DNA of 64,000 nucleotides from Mucilaginibacter sp. 14171R-50 (GTDB lineage: Bacteria > Bacteroidota > Bacteroidia > Sphingobacteriales > Sphingobacteriaceae), in assembly GCF_010093045.1 (NCBI RefSeq), contig NZ_CP048115.1, positions 434,001 to 498,000 of the forward strand, given 5' to 3'. The notes beneath the pieces were generated by a model. The model searched no databases, was not told where the DNA came from, and was given only the letters and a program-made list of their open reading frames with translations. The translations under genes were made by a program, and so were the position numbers. Below, piece after piece: positions 18,843 through 28,469 of this stretch (within the stretch, counting starts at the first letter, position 1; each line of letters opens with the position of its first letter).

Positions 18843-19052
18843 TTAATTCTGTTCAGAAGCTGACGCCGCCTTGCGCTTTGTTAATTCAGTATTTAAACGA
18901 GCAATATCCTTACGCACTTTTGTAATGCGGGTAGGGTTCTCAATAGCCGAAACCGCGTGAGCAAATTTCAGTTTAGTAAGAGTTGATTTTTCCTCGCCCA
19001 GTCTTGCTGCCAATTCTTCGGTTGAAAGCTCTAAAATTTCTGAGTTCTTCAT
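18843..19052 (-). CDS. rpmC: 50S ribosomal protein L29
   Basis: A 69-residue, two-helix protein with [20 protein letters not shown] and the signature [19 protein letters not shown], the usual L29 segments, followed by a short Ala/Ser tail. It sits at the nascent-chain exit and helps bind trigger factor and SRP. It is separated from rplP by a 111-bp repeat-like spacer that most bacteria lack. Confidence 0.97.
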   Translation of the reverse strand: MKNSEILELSTEELAARLGEEKSTLTKLKFAHAVSAIENPTRITKVRKDIARLNTELTKRKAASASEQN

Positions 19053-19064
19053 TTTCTTTATTCT

Positions 19065-19155
19065 GTTGTAATGTTGTAATGTTGAAATGTTTGAATGTTG
19101 CCTGTATAGCGATTGTAAGTAACCTTACAACCTTTCAACATTACAACTTTTCAAC
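19065..19155. repeat. Quasi-palindromic word-like spacer (GTTGTAATGTTGAAA vocabulary)
   Basis: Left arm 19065-19100 is built of GTTGTAAT and GTTGAAATGTTTGAATGTTG words. Right arm 19123-19155 is its approximate reverse complement (TTACAACCTTTCAACATTACAAC and so on). It fills the rplP-rpmC spacer. The same vocabulary flanks folP (46621-46790) and lies between pyrR and its neighbour (49961-50046). Confidence 0.7.
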
Positions 19156-19163
19156 GTTTTTAA

Positions 19164-19586
19164 TTATGCTTCTACGTAATCCCTACGTGTTACAAATCTG
19201 GTTTGCACAGGTAACTTTTGAGCTGCCAGGCGTAATGCCTCTTTGGCAACCTCTAATGGCACACCTTCTGCTTCAAATATCATCCTGCCCGGGCGTACAA
19301 CTGCAACCCAGTATTCCGGCGCACCTTTACCTTTACCCATACGTACCTCTGCAGGTTTTTTGGTTACAGGTTTATCAGGGAATATCCTGATCCACACCTG
19401 GCCTTCACGTTTCATGAAACGTGTTACAGCAATACGTGCAGCCTCGATCTGGCGGCTGGTTATCCAGGCGGCTTCGAGTGATTTTATACCGAAAGATCCG
19501 AATGAAAGTTCAGCACCACGGGTGGCTAAACCTTTCATCCTGCCTTTTTGCATCTTTCTGAACTTCGTTCTTTTTGGCTGTAGCAT
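19164..19586 (-). CDS. rplP: 50S ribosomal protein L16
   Basis: A 140-residue L16 beginning [20 protein letters not shown] with the signature [21 protein letters not shown] (in part). L16 shapes the A-site side of the peptidyl-transferase region. The order rpsC-rplP-rpmC is standard. Normal length. Confidence 0.98.
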   Translation of the reverse strand: MLQPKRTKFRKMQKGRMKGLATRGAELSFGSFGIKSLEAAWITSRQIEAARIAVTRFMKREGQVWIRIFPDKPVTKKPAEVRMGKGKGAPEYWVAVVRPGRMIFEAEGVPLEVAKEALRLAAQKLPVQTRFVTRRDYVEA

Positions 19587-19634
19587 TTTCTTAAGCTTTT
19601 ATATCCGTCACGGATATGTCTGTTCTAATTATTA

Positions 19635-20486
19635 TTATCTCCTTGGACCACCCGGGCGATTGCCGCCACCTTGTCCGCCACGGTTGTTACCACCCTGGCC
19701 GCCTCTGCGGTCGCCACCTGGTTTACGGTCGCCTCTGCGCTCGCCGCCTCTTTCGCCGCCACGTGCATTATCACGGCCGCCAAAACCGGCACCGCCTTCA
19801 GGGCGCCCACCTTTACCGCTTGCGCTGCTTGTACCGCCAATGTTTGGCGATAAATCGCGTTTGCCGTAAACCTCACCTTTACATATCCATACTTTAACAC
19901 CTATTTTACCATAAGTAGTTAAGGCTTCTGCCAAAGCATAGTCAATATCGGCACGGAAAGTGTGCAATGGAATCCTTCCTTCTTTATATTGCTCGGTACG
20001 TGCCATCTCAGCGCCACCTAAACGGCCTGATGTCATCACTTTAATTCCTTCGGCACCCATTCTCATGGTTGAAGCAATTGTAGTTTTCATGGCACGACGG
20101 AAAGAGATACGTGCTTCAAGTTGTTTAGCAATACCTTCGGCAACTAACTGGGCATCAAGCTCAGGGCGTTTTATTTCGAAGATGTTGATCTGAACATCCT
20201 TTTTTGTTAATTTTTTTAACTCTTCCTTGATCTTATCAACCTCGGCGCCACCTTTACCAATCACAATACCCGGGCGGGCGGTGTGTATGGTTACGGTAAT
20301 GCGTTTTAAAGTACGTTCAATAACTACTTTAGATACACCACCTTTGTTGATACGTGCTGATAAGTATTTGCGGATCTTTTCGTCTTCAACTAATTTGTCG
20401 GCATAGTGATTTCCACCGAACCAATTAGAATCCCAACCACGGATGATCCCTAACCTGTTACCTATTGGATGTGCTTTTTGTCCCAT
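19635..20486 (-). CDS. rpsC: 30S ribosomal protein S3 with RGG-rich tail
   Basis: A 283-residue S3. Residues 1 to about 215 are canonical: [21 protein letters not shown] at the start, the KH domain with [20 protein letters not shown] (in part) and the C-terminal domain ending in ...YGKRDLSPN. The last ~67 residues are an extension rich in Gly, Arg and Asn with repeated RGG/GGDRRGG blocks. E. coli S3 has 233 residues. The tail should be disordered, positively charged and exposed near the mRNA entry site. An RNA-contact role is inferred, not shown. Confidence 0.97.
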   Translation of the reverse strand: MGQKAHPIGNRLGIIRGWDSNWFGGNHYADKLVEDEKIRKYLSARINKGGVSKVVIERTLKRITVTIHTARPGIVIGKGGAEVDKIKEELKKLTKKDVQINIFEIKRPELDAQLVAEGIAKQLEARISFRRAMKTTIASTMRMGAEGIKVMTSGRLGGAEMARTEQYKEGRIPLHTFRADIDYALAEALTTYGKIGVKVWICKGEVYGKRDLSPNIGGTSSASGKGGRPEGGAGFGGRDNARGGERGGERRGDRKPGGDRRGGQGGNNRGGQGGGNRPGGPRR

Positions 20487-20492
20487 TTCAAA

Positions 20493-20921
20493 TTAGTTGT
20501 TATCGTTTTTACTATCCACAATCAGTGTTACATGGTTAGAGCGTTTGCGGATACGGAACCCTCTGCCTTGTGGTGCAGGGCGTAAACGTTTTAACTGACG
20601 GCCACCGCCTACTGATACTTCTTTTACAAATAAGCCGCTGTCTTCAACACGTTTGCCTTCGTTTTTTGCTTCCCAGTTTTTAATGGCTGATAACAAAAGT
20701 TTCTCTACACGTATTGCAGCTTCCTTATTGGTAAACTTTAAAATGTATAACGCTTTCTCAACGTTTTCACCACGTATCAGGTCAACCACCAGGCGCATTT
20801 TGCGCGGCGAAGTTGGACAGTTCTGTAGCTTTGCAACCGAAGCGCCGCCTACAATGGCTTTCGCAGCTTCTTTTTGTTGCCTGATCAATACAGACTTTTT
20901 AATTTTAGTTGTTGCTTCCAT
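20493..20921 (-). CDS. rplV: 50S ribosomal protein L22
   Basis: A 142-residue L22 with an N-terminal Lys-rich extension of about 30 residues ahead of the core, which contains [20 protein letters not shown] and the exit-tunnel loop/signature [26 protein letters not shown] (in part). L22 lines the peptide exit tunnel. The order rpsS-rplV-rpsC is standard; E. coli L22 has 110 residues, so the N-terminal extension is the only difference. Confidence 0.97.
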   Translation of the reverse strand: MEATTKIKKSVLIRQQKEAAKAIVGGASVAKLQNCPTSPRKMRLVVDLIRGENVEKALYILKFTNKEAAIRVEKLLLSAIKNWEAKNEGKRVEDSGLFVKEVSVGGGRQLKRLRPAPQGRGFRIRKRSNHVTLIVDSKNDNN

Positions 20922-20924
20922 GCC

Positions 20925-21191
20925 TTATTTTTTCTTTTCTGCGTGACCGCGGAATGTGCGGGTTGGTGCAAATTCTCCCAACTTGTGACCAACCATGTTT
21001 TCTGTTACATACACCGGTATAAATTTGTTACCGTTGTGTACTGCGAATGTATGACCAACGAAATCAGGAGAGATCATGGAACGACGTGACCATGTTTTTA
21101 CAACTGATTTTTTACTTGCATCATTCAAGGTCAGAACTTTTCTTTCCAGGTTATGATCTATGTAAGGTCCTTTTTTAATTGAACGTGCCAT
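20925..21191 (-). CDS. rpsS: 30S ribosomal protein S19
   Basis: An 88-residue S19 beginning [20 protein letters not shown] with the C-terminal signature [21 protein letters not shown] (in part). It forms a head complex with S13. It lies 3 bp after rplB and 3 bp before rplV. Ordinary. Confidence 0.98.
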   Translation of the reverse strand: MARSIKKGPYIDHNLERKVLTLNDASKKSVVKTWSRRSMISPDFVGHTFAVHNGNKFIPVYVTENMVGHKLGEFAPTRTFRGHAEKKK

Positions 21192-21193
21192 TA

Positions 21194-22021
21194 TTATTTC
21201 TTCCTTCTTTCAATGATATAACGATCTGACCCTTTTTTCTTGTCACGGGTTTTGTAGCCTTTAGCCAATAAACCTTTACGTGAACGTGGATGACCACCTG
21301 AGGCTCTACCCTCACCACCACCCATAGGGTGATCTACCGGGTTCATGGCAACACCACGTACCCTTGGCCTGCGGCCTAACCAGCGTTTACGGCCGGCTTT
21401 ACCCAACACCGCGTTTGCTCTTTCGCCATTTGAAACGGTACCAATAGTTGCCAAACAAGTTGACAGTATCATACGTGTTTCGCCCGAAGGCAACTTGATA
21501 ATGGCATATTTACCATCGCGTGCCGATAGCTGAGCGTAAGTACCGGCGCTGCGCGCTAATACACCACCCTGGCCAGGGTTTAACTCAATGTTGTGGATGA
21601 TAGAACCTAACGGAATGTTTTTTAAAGGCATGGTATTACCAACCTCTGGTGCAGCACTCTCGCCAGATACAACCATCGTTCCAACTGTTAAGCCTTCCGG
21701 AGCGATCATGTATCGTTTTTCACCATCAACAAAGTGCAGCAGTGCTATACGTGCCGATCTGTTTGGATCGTACTCGATAGTTGCAACTTTTGCAGGGATG
21801 TCAAATTTATTACGTTTAAAATCAATTAACCTGTATGCCTGTTTATGGCCACCACCCAGGTAGCGCATAGTCATTTTACCGCTGTGGTTACGGCCACCCG
21901 ACCTTGTATTGGCTGCTACAACCAACGACTTTTCAGGAACGTTTGTTGTGATATCTGAGTTAGATACATCAATCCTGAAGCGGGTTCCCGGTGTAACCGG
22001 TTTAAATCTCTTTACTGCCAT
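21194..22021 (-). CDS. rplB: 50S ribosomal protein L2
   Basis: A 275-residue L2 with [20 protein letters not shown] and the C-terminal signature [20 protein letters not shown] containing the universally conserved His of the peptidyl-transferase-associated loop. Binds 23S rRNA domain IV. Order rplW-rplB-rpsS is standard. Confidence 0.98.
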   Translation of the reverse strand: MAVKRFKPVTPGTRFRIDVSNSDITTNVPEKSLVVAANTRSGGRNHSGKMTMRYLGGGHKQAYRLIDFKRNKFDIPAKVATIEYDPNRSARIALLHFVDGEKRYMIAPEGLTVGTMVVSGESAAPEVGNTMPLKNIPLGSIIHNIELNPGQGGVLARSAGTYAQLSARDGKYAIIKLPSGETRMILSTCLATIGTVSNGERANAVLGKAGRKRWLGRRPRVRGVAMNPVDHPMGGGEGRASGGHPRSRKGLLAKGYKTRDKKKGSDRYIIERRKK

Positions 22022-22028
22022 TTCCTTA

Positions 22029-22319
22029 TTATATATTGCTGTAAAAATCTATTGTTTCACCATCCTTCAGCGTGATGATGGCTTTTTTATACGTAGCAGC
22101 GCGGCCAGATACTGCACCTGCTTTTGTATTGCGGGTTTTAAGTTTACCTACGTATTTCATTGTGTTAACTGCTGTAACGTTAACACCATACATAGCCTCA
22201 ATAGCGCCTTTTATCTGAATCTTGTTAGCCCTGTGATCAACTTTGAACGCGTAACGGTTAAGTTTCTCAGTTAATTGAGCTACTTTTTCAGTAAGTAAGG
22301 GTTTCTTTAAAATTTCCAT
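22029..22319 (-). CDS. rplW: 50S ribosomal protein L23
   Basis: A 96-residue L23 with [24 protein letters not shown] (in part) and the core [18 protein letters not shown]23 is the docking site for trigger factor and SRP at the tunnel exit. It is 1 bp after rplD and 7 bp before rplB. Ordinary. Confidence 0.98.
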   Translation of the reverse strand: MEILKKPLLTEKVAQLTEKLNRYAFKVDHRANKIQIKGAIEAMYGVNVTAVNTMKYVGKLKTRNTKAGAVSGRAATYKKAIITLKDGETIDFYSNI

Positions 22320-22320
22320 A

Positions 22321-22950
22321 TTACTTAGCTAATGCTTCCTCCAAAGTTTTAACAGCGCCTGTAGTTAACAAAAGTTTGCCTGCGTTTAACACATCATAAG
22401 TGTTTAACTGGTCGGCAGTGATAACTTTAGTTTTCTTAAGGTTCCTGCTTGATAAATACACATTGTCATTTGCAGTAGCTAATACTAATAATGTTTTAAC
22501 ATCAGTAACATTTAGGTCTGCAACCATTTTAACATATGTTTTGGTTTTGATGGCATCAAAGCTGATGTCTTCCAAAACTAAAATGTTGTTATCCTGTGCT
22601 TTGTATGATAAAGCCGATTTACGGGCCAGTGATTTAAGCTTCTTATTCAACTTAAAGCTGTAATCGCGCGGCTGTGGGCCAAAAACACGTCCACCACCAT
22701 TAAATAATGGAGATTTGATGCTGCCTGCACGGGCGCCGCCTGTACCTTTTTGTTTATGTAATTTGCGGGTACTACCTGCAATTTCATTACGTTGTTTTGC
22801 TTTGTGCGTACCCTGGCGTTGGTTAGCTAAGAACTGCTTTACATCTAAGTAAATAGCATGATCGTTAGGCTCTACTCCGAATACGGACTCAGGCAGCTGC
22901 ACCTTGGCACCTGTTTCTTTACCTGATAGATTTAATACGTTGATCTCCAT
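22321..22950 (-). CDS. rplD: 50S ribosomal protein L4
   Basis: A 209-residue L4 with the tunnel-lining loop around [27 protein letters not shown] (in part) and the C-terminal Rossmann-like half. In E. coli L4 also represses its own S10 operon; no matching leader was identified here. One base separates it from rplC and from rplW. Confidence 0.98.
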   Translation of the reverse strand: MEINVLNLSGKETGAKVQLPESVFGVEPNDHAIYLDVKQFLANQRQGTHKAKQRNEIAGSTRKLHKQKGTGGARAGSIKSPLFNGGGRVFGPQPRDYSFKLNKKLKSLARKSALSYKAQDNNILVLEDISFDAIKTKTYVKMVADLNVTDVKTLLVLATANDNVYLSSRNLKKTKVITADQLNTYDVLNAGKLLLTTGAVKTLEEALAK

Positions 22951-22951
22951 C

Positions 22952-23569
22952 TTATTTATCCACTATTACGAATGAACCCTTAGCTCCTGGGATAGAACCT
23001 TTAACAACAAGCAAATTTTGCTCGGCAAATACTTTAACCACTTCAAGGTTTTGTACTTTAACACGAACGTTACCCATTTGGCCAGCCATACGCATACCTT
23101 TAAATACACGTGAAGGCCATGACGATGCTCCTAATGAACCTGGTGCACGTAAACGGTTGTGCTGACCGTGAGTTTGCATACCCACACCACCAAAACCGTG
23201 ACGCTTTACAACACCCTGAAATCCTTTACCCTTTGAAGTACCTACTACATCAACGTAATCGCCGGCGTTAAAAATCTCAACAGTAACAGTGTCACCAAGA
23301 GCTTTTTCGTCTTCGAAAGTTTTAAATTCAACTAATTTACGTTTTGGAGTGGTACCGGCTTTTTGGAAATGGCCTTTTAACGGACCAGAGGTGTTTTTTT
23401 CCTTCTTCTCGCCATATGCTAACTGTACAGCTGCATATCCGTCTGCTTCTACAGACCTGATCTGGGTTACTACGCAAGGGCCAGCTTCGATTACTGTACA
23501 AGGAATGTTCTTCCCTGTTTCATCGAAAATGCTGGTCATTCCTACTTTTTTACCAATAATTCCTGACAT
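22952..23569 (-). CDS. rplC: 50S ribosomal protein L3
   Basis: A 205-residue L3 starting at [20 protein letters not shown]; an in-frame ATG 105 bases upstream lies on top of the promoter and gives residues unlike L3, so it is rejected. The family signature [11 protein letters not shown] and the central loop [20 protein letters not shown] point into the peptidyl-transferase centre. It is the first gene of this S10-spc-alpha transcript, because rpsJ lies 7.7 kb away, and it has its own promoter. Confidence 0.97.
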   Translation of the reverse strand: MSGIIGKKVGMTSIFDETGKNIPCTVIEAGPCVVTQIRSVEADGYAAVQLAYGEKKEKNTSGPLKGHFQKAGTTPKRKLVEFKTFEDEKALGDTVTVEIFNAGDYVDVVGTSKGKGFQGVVKRHGFGGVGMQTHGQHNRLRAPGSLGASSWPSRVFKGMRMAGQMGNVRVKVQNLEVVKVFAEQNLLVVKGSIPGAKGSFVIVDK

Positions 23570-23644
23570 TTTCTTTATTTTATTTGTGCCCATCGAAGCA
23601 GTAGGGCTTCGTTCAAGGCATATTATTTCCCCCTTAAGGGACGG

Positions 23645-23675
23645 CAAAGATAGAAACTTTACATTAATTTTCAAA
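23645..23675 (-). promoter_or_regulatory. Bacteroidetes-type promoter of rplC (S10-spc-alpha operon)
   Basis: On the minus strand TTTG (23672-23675), a 19-base spacer and TATCTTTG (23645-23652) match the -33 TTTG / -7 TAnnTTTG consensus exactly. Transcription would start near 23640, giving a leader of about 70 bases that contains the small hairpin CGAAGC-CCTACT-GCTTCG before the rplC ATG. Confidence 0.85.
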
Positions 23676-23804
23676 TAGTTAGTAAGTTATTTTTAAATAA
23701 ATATTCGTGCCTTATTTTTATCGCTCCGCCTGATGATAAGCCGTGTAAAACTTGCTTATTGGTATTGATGATGTATCTTTACAGGGTACACCTAAACTTT
23801 CGGC

Positions 23805-25328
23805 ATGAGCTGGGGCATATCACCGCGTAAATCTTTTGTTGTTCCTCTTAATGAGTATAACGCTGATCATTATCTTACACTTGTTTACCATGCATTTAAT
23901 AACCTTGGCTGGCATATAGGGTATTTTAACACCGATGGCATAATTGCTTATACCAACATATCGTGGGCATCATATGCCGAAGAGGTATCGGTACATATTG
24001 TAAACAACCGGGCCATTATAAAAAGCGAATGTGTGGGGTACCAGTTTTACTTTACAGATTACGGCAAGAACGAAAAGAACCTTGACCTGCTTTTTGGCGA
24101 AATAACTTATGTTGAACAATATTTACAGCCAACCCTGCAGGAAACCGCACAGGAACTGATGGACGCGATCCCCGACCGGCAGTTTATCAGTTTTGAAGAC
24201 CCTCCGCTGGGATATAAAGCAAAACTCCGCGGCTTTTTATCCCACTTTACACCTAAGCCCGGCTACACTATTACTCCTATACTTATACTAACAAACATTG
24301 GTATATATTTTATAAGCACCACTATACTTATTGCCATGCTTGTGGCAAAATCAATGCAAACCAAACAGCTCGCTAACCCGGGCACTGCAATCAGCTTGGA
24401 AGATATTTACCTTTCAGTTGGTTTTAGCGGGCGCACGCCGGTGCTGCACGGGCAATTGTGGCGGTTAATAACCAATACATTCCTGCATTTCTCGCTGCTG
24501 CACATTGCCGGTAACATGATCGTGCTGATATACATAGGCTCGCTTATCGAAAACAAACTGGGCAAATGGAACTACCTTTTTATTTATCTGCTTACGGGTA
24601 TCTGTGCCAGTACAACATCTGTTATCTGGAACGAACAAGGCATATTAGCAGGTGCTTCGGGCGCTATTTTTGGCTTATTTGGCGTTTTGCTGGCGCTGTT
24701 AACTACCAATTTTTACGAAAATAACGCGCGCAAAGCTTTACTGATAAGTACCACTATTTTTATTGGTTACAGCATTATTCCTGTGGGCAGGAATGTAGAC
24801 CATGCCGCCCACTTCGGTGGCTTAATTTCAGGTTTCATTTTTGGTTGGGTAGCTTATTTAGGGCTCAGGCATCAAAAAAAGAACCTTATTGCCGCAAGCG
24901 CGCTGGGCATTACCATAATGTATACAACATTATGTATTTGGCTTGCCCCGGTTTATCAGTTTAAAGAGCTGCAGCAGCTTACTGCAAAAACCGATACCCT
25001 TTTTAGCACGCTGAACAATGATTTTTACCGAACAACCAATTTAGACCGTAGCCAGCGCCTTGCCATGTTTAATAATAAAACGCTTCGCCGGGTAGATACA
25101 CTTTTAACCGTTGTCAAAAAACTAAATACACTGATACTGCCTGATAAGGAAAAGCGTGTAGCTGTAATAAAATCAAAAATTATAGAGCTTGAATGCCGCC
25201 TGTATAAACTGCTTTATAAAGAGTTTAGTGATAACGATAATTACAAATACCGCGCAGAGATAACCGGCATTACAAATAGCATAAATGAGTTGCGCCTGGA
25301 GTGGGGTAAACTGGAGGAAAAAGATTAA
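23805..25328 (+). CDS. Rhomboid-family intramembrane serine protease with extra terminal domains
   Basis: A 507-residue protein. The core (about residues 165-370) is a six-to-seven-helix rhomboid with catalytic Ser285 in GASGAIFG and His336 in HAAHFGGLISG; the L1 loop carries the GQLWRLITNTFLH segment. Rhomboids cut substrate helices within the membrane. About 150 N-terminal residues form a soluble domain that precedes the first helix. About 120 C-terminal residues are predicted helical and charged. Both flanking domains are unusual for the family and may select substrates or partners. It starts the non-ribosomal block, divergent from rplC. Confidence 0.88.
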   Translation: MSWGISPRKSFVVPLNEYNADHYLTLVYHAFNNLGWHIGYFNTDGIIAYTNISWASYAEEVSVHIVNNRAIIKSECVGYQFYFTDYGKNEKNLDLLFGEITYVEQYLQPTLQETAQELMDAIPDRQFISFEDPPLGYKAKLRGFLSHFTPKPGYTITPILILTNIGIYFISTTILIAMLVAKSMQTKQLANPGTAISLEDIYLSVGFSGRTPVLHGQLWRLITNTFLHFSLLHIAGNMIVLIYIGSLIENKLGKWNYLFIYLLTGICASTTSVIWNEQGILAGASGAIFGLFGVLLALLTTNFYENNARKALLISTTIFIGYSIIPVGRNVDHAAHFGGLISGFIFGWVAYLGLRHQKKNLIAASALGITIMYTTLCIWLAPVYQFKELQQLTAKTDTLFSTLNNDFYRTTNLDRSQRLAMFNNKTLRRVDTLLTVVKKLNTLILPDKEKRVAVIKSKIIELECRLYKLLYKEFSDNDNYKYRAEITGITNSINELRLEWGKLEEKD

Positions 25329-25597
25329 TTAACGTTATTCCGTCACCCCATCTTCAACCTTCCTATCAATTCGGCGCTATATGTAGAAAGACATATCACA
25401 TTTCCGGCAATCATTTTTACAAACAGAAAGGAACATATTGTTTTCTATTTACTTACATGATTTTAAATAGGTGAGTGGCAATGCTCCGCCTAAGTTAATC
25501 GGGCTTTAAAAAAGTTAGAATTGAACTTTTTATCTTATTTCACAATTAGGTAAAGACAAATAGAGGTATATTAAGATTTTACCGGCAACTGTTATAA
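25329..25597. other. Intergenic region without recognisable feature
   Basis: 269 bases between the rhomboid gene and the DUF4180 gene. No repeat arm, terminator with a good stem or TAnnTTTG promoter was recognised. The sequence is AT-rich toward the DUF4180 start. Confidence 0.4.
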
Positions 25598-25639
25598 ATG
25601 GATATCGCTTTCCGTAAGGAGAAGACAAAACACCTATAC

Positions 25640-25999
25640 ATGAATATTTTATCGCACGCTATCGCTAACAAACAAGTTGCAGAAATCATTTCAGAGGGGG
25701 TAATCGTAAGTAATGTTGATGACGCTTTGGATATCATCGGCAATACCGGTTATCAGGGTTTTAATGACGTTATCATTCACAAGGAAAACCTGACAAACGA
25801 CTTTTTCGACCTAAAAAGCAAAATTGCTGGTGAAATACTGCAGAAATTCACAAACTATCGTATGCGTGTTGTAATTGTCGGCGACTTTTCAAGCTTTAAC
25901 AGCAAGAGCCTCAACGACTTTATTTACGAGAGCAATAATGGCAAGCAAGTAAATTTTTTGCCTACAGTTGCAGAAGCACTGACCGTGTTAAGCAAATGA
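25640..25999 (+). CDS. DUF4180 family protein
   Basis: A 119-residue protein from the ATG at 25640; an ATG at 25598 would add 14 Lys-rich residues not expected in the family. The core pattern NKQVAEIISEGVIV, DALDIIGNTGYQG, DVIIHKENLTNDFFDL and AGEILQKFTNYRMRVVIVGD matches DUF4180, a single-domain family of unknown function that is often seen beside regulators or in stress islands. Its STAS-like alternation of strands and helices suggests a small alpha/beta fold; this is an inference. No operon partner. Confidence 0.75.
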   Translation: MNILSHAIANKQVAEIISEGVIVSNVDDALDIIGNTGYQGFNDVIIHKENLTNDFFDLKSKIAGEILQKFTNYRMRVVIVGDFSSFNSKSLNDFIYESNNGKQVNFLPTVAEALTVLSK

Positions 26000-26054
26000 G
26001 CATGGGCTTCATCTGTTATTTTAGATCAACGTGCTCGCGGCAAGGTTGCATTTG

Positions 26055-27314
26055 TTATGCTTGCATCAGCCGCCTTATCAACTCGGCGCTTTGCTTGTTA
26101 CCTTCCTCCAGTCGGCCTTTAAAAAACGCCTGTACTTCGTTAAAGTGTTTTTTGTAGCCTTCCATGTCGCCATAACCAATAATGGCGCTCCACTCGCGTA
26201 CGGCAGAGTGAAACTCCAGGTCGTCTCCGCGGATGGTTTTATCGTACAGGGCGGTTTGGATAGATTCTTCCAGCAACTCTTCGTTCTTAAACAGGTATTC
26301 GGCAATCCCAAGGCGCAACCTAAAAGGTGGCGTTTGGCATATCAGGTTATCATAAGGGTTTACGCCCAGGTGGTACCAGGCATCAACCATACTTAATATG
26401 CTCAGGTGCGAGTTAGGTTTCTGGTGCCCCGCATCGCGCGCCAGCGAAAACTCGCGCATAACGGCATCGTTGAACATGATAGGTTTGCGGCTTTCATGGA
26501 AAACAAAATCGCGGGCGCGGTAAAGTCGGTTCCTAAACTCTTGCTCCTCCTCTTTGATCATCAGTTTAAACAACTCCGACTCTGATTCGGCATAGCGCTT
26601 TACCTGCTGGCGCGCGTAGGGGTTTAGTATAGCCAGGCCGGCATACACGTGCGCCTTATAGCTGAATATGCGCAGGGTGGTCAATATTTTTACGTTATCG
26701 ATACCCCCTATATAAGAGGCGTTCTCCCACGGGAAAAACCCTGCCGACTTCCATGCGGTACCCATGCTCTCGAACCCTACGTGGGTAACAGCCTGGGTAT
26801 CGGCAACTATTTTATCATGCTCATGATAATCGGGGATCTCTACTATATCGGTTTCTACTGCCGCAAAAAGGTCGAGCATACGCTTGTAGGCATCTGGCTG
26901 GCCGCGGTGGTTTATCAGTATCAGCTTTTGGCCCTTTGGTTCAAAGCCCGGCCCGTGCATGGCATGAAAGGTGATGATCTGCGCGTCGGCAGGCAGGTAT
27001 TTTTCGAATATGGCTATCTCGGGGTGCTTAACTGATGTTTGGCCGGCTACTATGGCACCGTACTTGGTTGCCGGCCCGTACTGGCCCACTACCTGCTCCA
27101 GTTTATCTGCCTCAACCGAATATATAATAAGATCGCTCACGCGCGATACGTCCTTGCCATCGTCCATCAGGGTTATCCCTAAAGGGGCTAACTCATCTTC
27201 CAGCCGTTCCCGGTTATGGGGCATATCACAGCCGCAAACGGTATAGCCTGCCTTTGAAAAAGCTTTGGCATACAACTTACCCATATCGCCCAATCCTATG
27301 ATACCTATCCGCAT
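26055..27314 (-). CDS. Prephenate dehydrogenase, fungal Tyr1-like
   Basis: A 419-residue NAD(P)-dependent enzyme. The N-terminal Rossmann motif is GIIGLGDMG (residues 4-12). The substrate region contains ITFHAMHGPGFEPKGQKL and a conserved DTQAVTHVGFESMGTAW. Prephenate dehydrogenase makes 4-hydroxyphenylpyruvate for tyrosine. The length and the HAMHGP region recall the eukaryotic Tyr1 branch rather than the ~280-residue bacterial TyrA. The C-terminal ~200 residues are helical. It is a lone gene outside any aro operon. The name is from pattern recognition and could be checked by structure search. Confidence 0.75.
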   Translation of the reverse strand: MRIGIIGLGDMGKLYAKAFSKAGYTVCGCDMPHNRERLEDELAPLGITLMDDGKDVSRVSDLIIYSVEADKLEQVVGQYGPATKYGAIVAGQTSVKHPEIAIFEKYLPADAQIITFHAMHGPGFEPKGQKLILINHRGQPDAYKRMLDLFAAVETDIVEIPDYHEHDKIVADTQAVTHVGFESMGTAWKSAGFFPWENASYIGGIDNVKILTTLRIFSYKAHVYAGLAILNPYARQQVKRYAESESELFKLMIKEEEQEFRNRLYRARDFVFHESRKPIMFNDAVMREFSLARDAGHQKPNSHLSILSMVDAWYHLGVNPYDNLICQTPPFRLRLGIAEYLFKNEELLEESIQTALYDKTIRGDDLEFHSAVREWSAIIGYGDMEGYKKHFNEVQAFFKGRLEEGNKQSAELIRRLMQA

Positions 27315-27642
27315 AGTATAAATTAAAAAGGCTAATATATGCTTTGATAATTACACCTTTAATATATGCTTAACAACTTTTTTATACTTTTAACACCAAA
27401 TACCGTTTAAATGGATATTACAGCAAAGCCCGGCAATTGCAGCGCCTGGGGTACCGCAGGTACCGGAATTATGGTAATGCCTGCGCAGGCCTTACCATAA
27501 ACATCATATTATGCTGCACGAGGCTTTGCATTTATGCCACACAATTAATACAAACTTTAGTTAGGTTAACAACGTTAAAATAATTAAAGCCGTTTTAATT
27601 GCTCGCTCGTATACAAACACACTGAAACCTAATTTCTAAAAG
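27315..27642. other. Divergent intergenic region with a 32-bp near-perfect palindrome
   Basis: 328 bases separate the prephenate dehydrogenase and the coiled-coil protein gene. They contain TTATGGTAATGCCTGC followed directly by GCAGGCCTTACCATAA (27469-27500), a 16+16 palindrome with a single mismatch. Nearby are GGTACC repeats (27449-27465). The palindrome may be a dimeric regulator operator or a cruciform-forming site. Confidence 0.55.
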
Positions 27643-28383
27643 ATGAAGTTTTACAAATTATTCCCCCTTATTTTAGCCGCTATTCTTTTAACAGCCGCAC
27701 TGCCCGGTTACACTCAGGACACTGCTAAAAAAGTAAAAGTAGCCACTACGCCTGCAACTCCGAAAAATCCAAACCTCACCAACAAAAGCTACTATAAAAA
27801 ACCAATTGTTACTCCGGCGCAAAAACTGGGCAATGCCACACCGATACGTGTGCCAAAGATAACTCAGCCCGCCGCCCCGGTTGATAAAAGTCTGCGCGGC
27901 CAGTATCAGTATTTATTAACCAAAGTATATAACTACCAGCAACCCCTGGTGGCGGCGCTGTTTAAAAATTATAGCGATACGTTAAGCCAAGCCCGTAAAC
28001 AACTAAAAGCGGCGCAGGCTACCGTTGCAGCGCAAGCCAAAACTATTGACACCTTGAAAACAGCATCTGCCACTAAAGATCAAACCCTGGCCGAATCAAA
28101 AGCAAGGGTTGACGAGGTAAGCTTACTGGGTATGCCATTATCAAAATCAACCTATAATTTAATTATGTGGGGACTGGTAATTGGATTTGGCGCAATTGCC
28201 GCTATTGTTATTGCCCGCTCGGGCAGCCACAGCCGCGAGGCCAATTATCGTATTAAGCTTTATAACGAACTTGAAGAGGAATATAAAACCTATAAAACCA
28301 AGGCCAACGAAAAGGAAAAGAAACTTGCCCGCGAACTGCAAACAGAACGTAACAAGAACGATGAGTTGATGGGTAAGGGATAA
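27643..28383 (+). CDS. Exported membrane-anchored coiled-coil protein, unknown function
   Basis: A 246-residue protein with an N-terminal signal sequence (hydrophobic residues about 6-24, ending GYTQD). A Thr/Pro/Lys-rich linker follows, then a helical stretch with many Ala/Lys/Gln (about 100-150), one transmembrane segment (about 168-186) and a charged, coiled-coil-like C-terminus rich in Glu and Lys. The layout suggests a periplasm-spanning or membrane scaffold protein. No family was recognised. Its TAA stop is flush with a GC-rich palindromic element that runs up to the next gene. Confidence 0.6.
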   Translation: MKFYKLFPLILAAILLTAALPGYTQDTAKKVKVATTPATPKNPNLTNKSYYKKPIVTPAQKLGNATPIRVPKITQPAAPVDKSLRGQYQYLLTKVYNYQQPLVAALFKNYSDTLSQARKQLKAAQATVAAQAKTIDTLKTASATKDQTLAESKARVDEVSLLGMPLSKSTYNLIMWGLVIGFGAIAAIVIARSGSHSREANYRIKLYNELEEEYKTYKTKANEKEKKLARELQTERNKNDELMGKG

Positions 28384-28469
28384 GCCCCCCGCCCCCCTAA
28401 AGGGGGAGTATAAACAATATGGTAAAAATTACATCTGCAGATAGTGCTCCCTTTAGGGGGTTAGGGGGC
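28381..28469. repeat. GCCCCC/GGGGGC palindromic element, copy 1
   Basis: Left arm 28381-28408 (TAAGCCCCCCGCCCCCCTAA and on through AGGGGGAG) and right arm 28447-28469 (CTCCCTTTAGGGGGTTAGGG and on) are near reverse complements around a 38-base centre. The left end coincides with the TAA stop of the upstream gene. The right arm runs into the coding sequence assigned to the EVE protein. Related copies lie at 37371-37505 and 52425-52531. Confidence 0.85.

Noticed and set aside
19243-19900. Long open frames opposite and alongside the rpsC/rplP genes
   Set aside because: They mirror the GC-rich RGG repeat of S3 and conserved ribosomal coding; composition is Pro/Arg-rich without any family resemblance.
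23570-23674. N-terminal extension of L3 to an upstream ATG
   Set aside because: The added 35 residues overlap the consensus promoter and do not look like L3.
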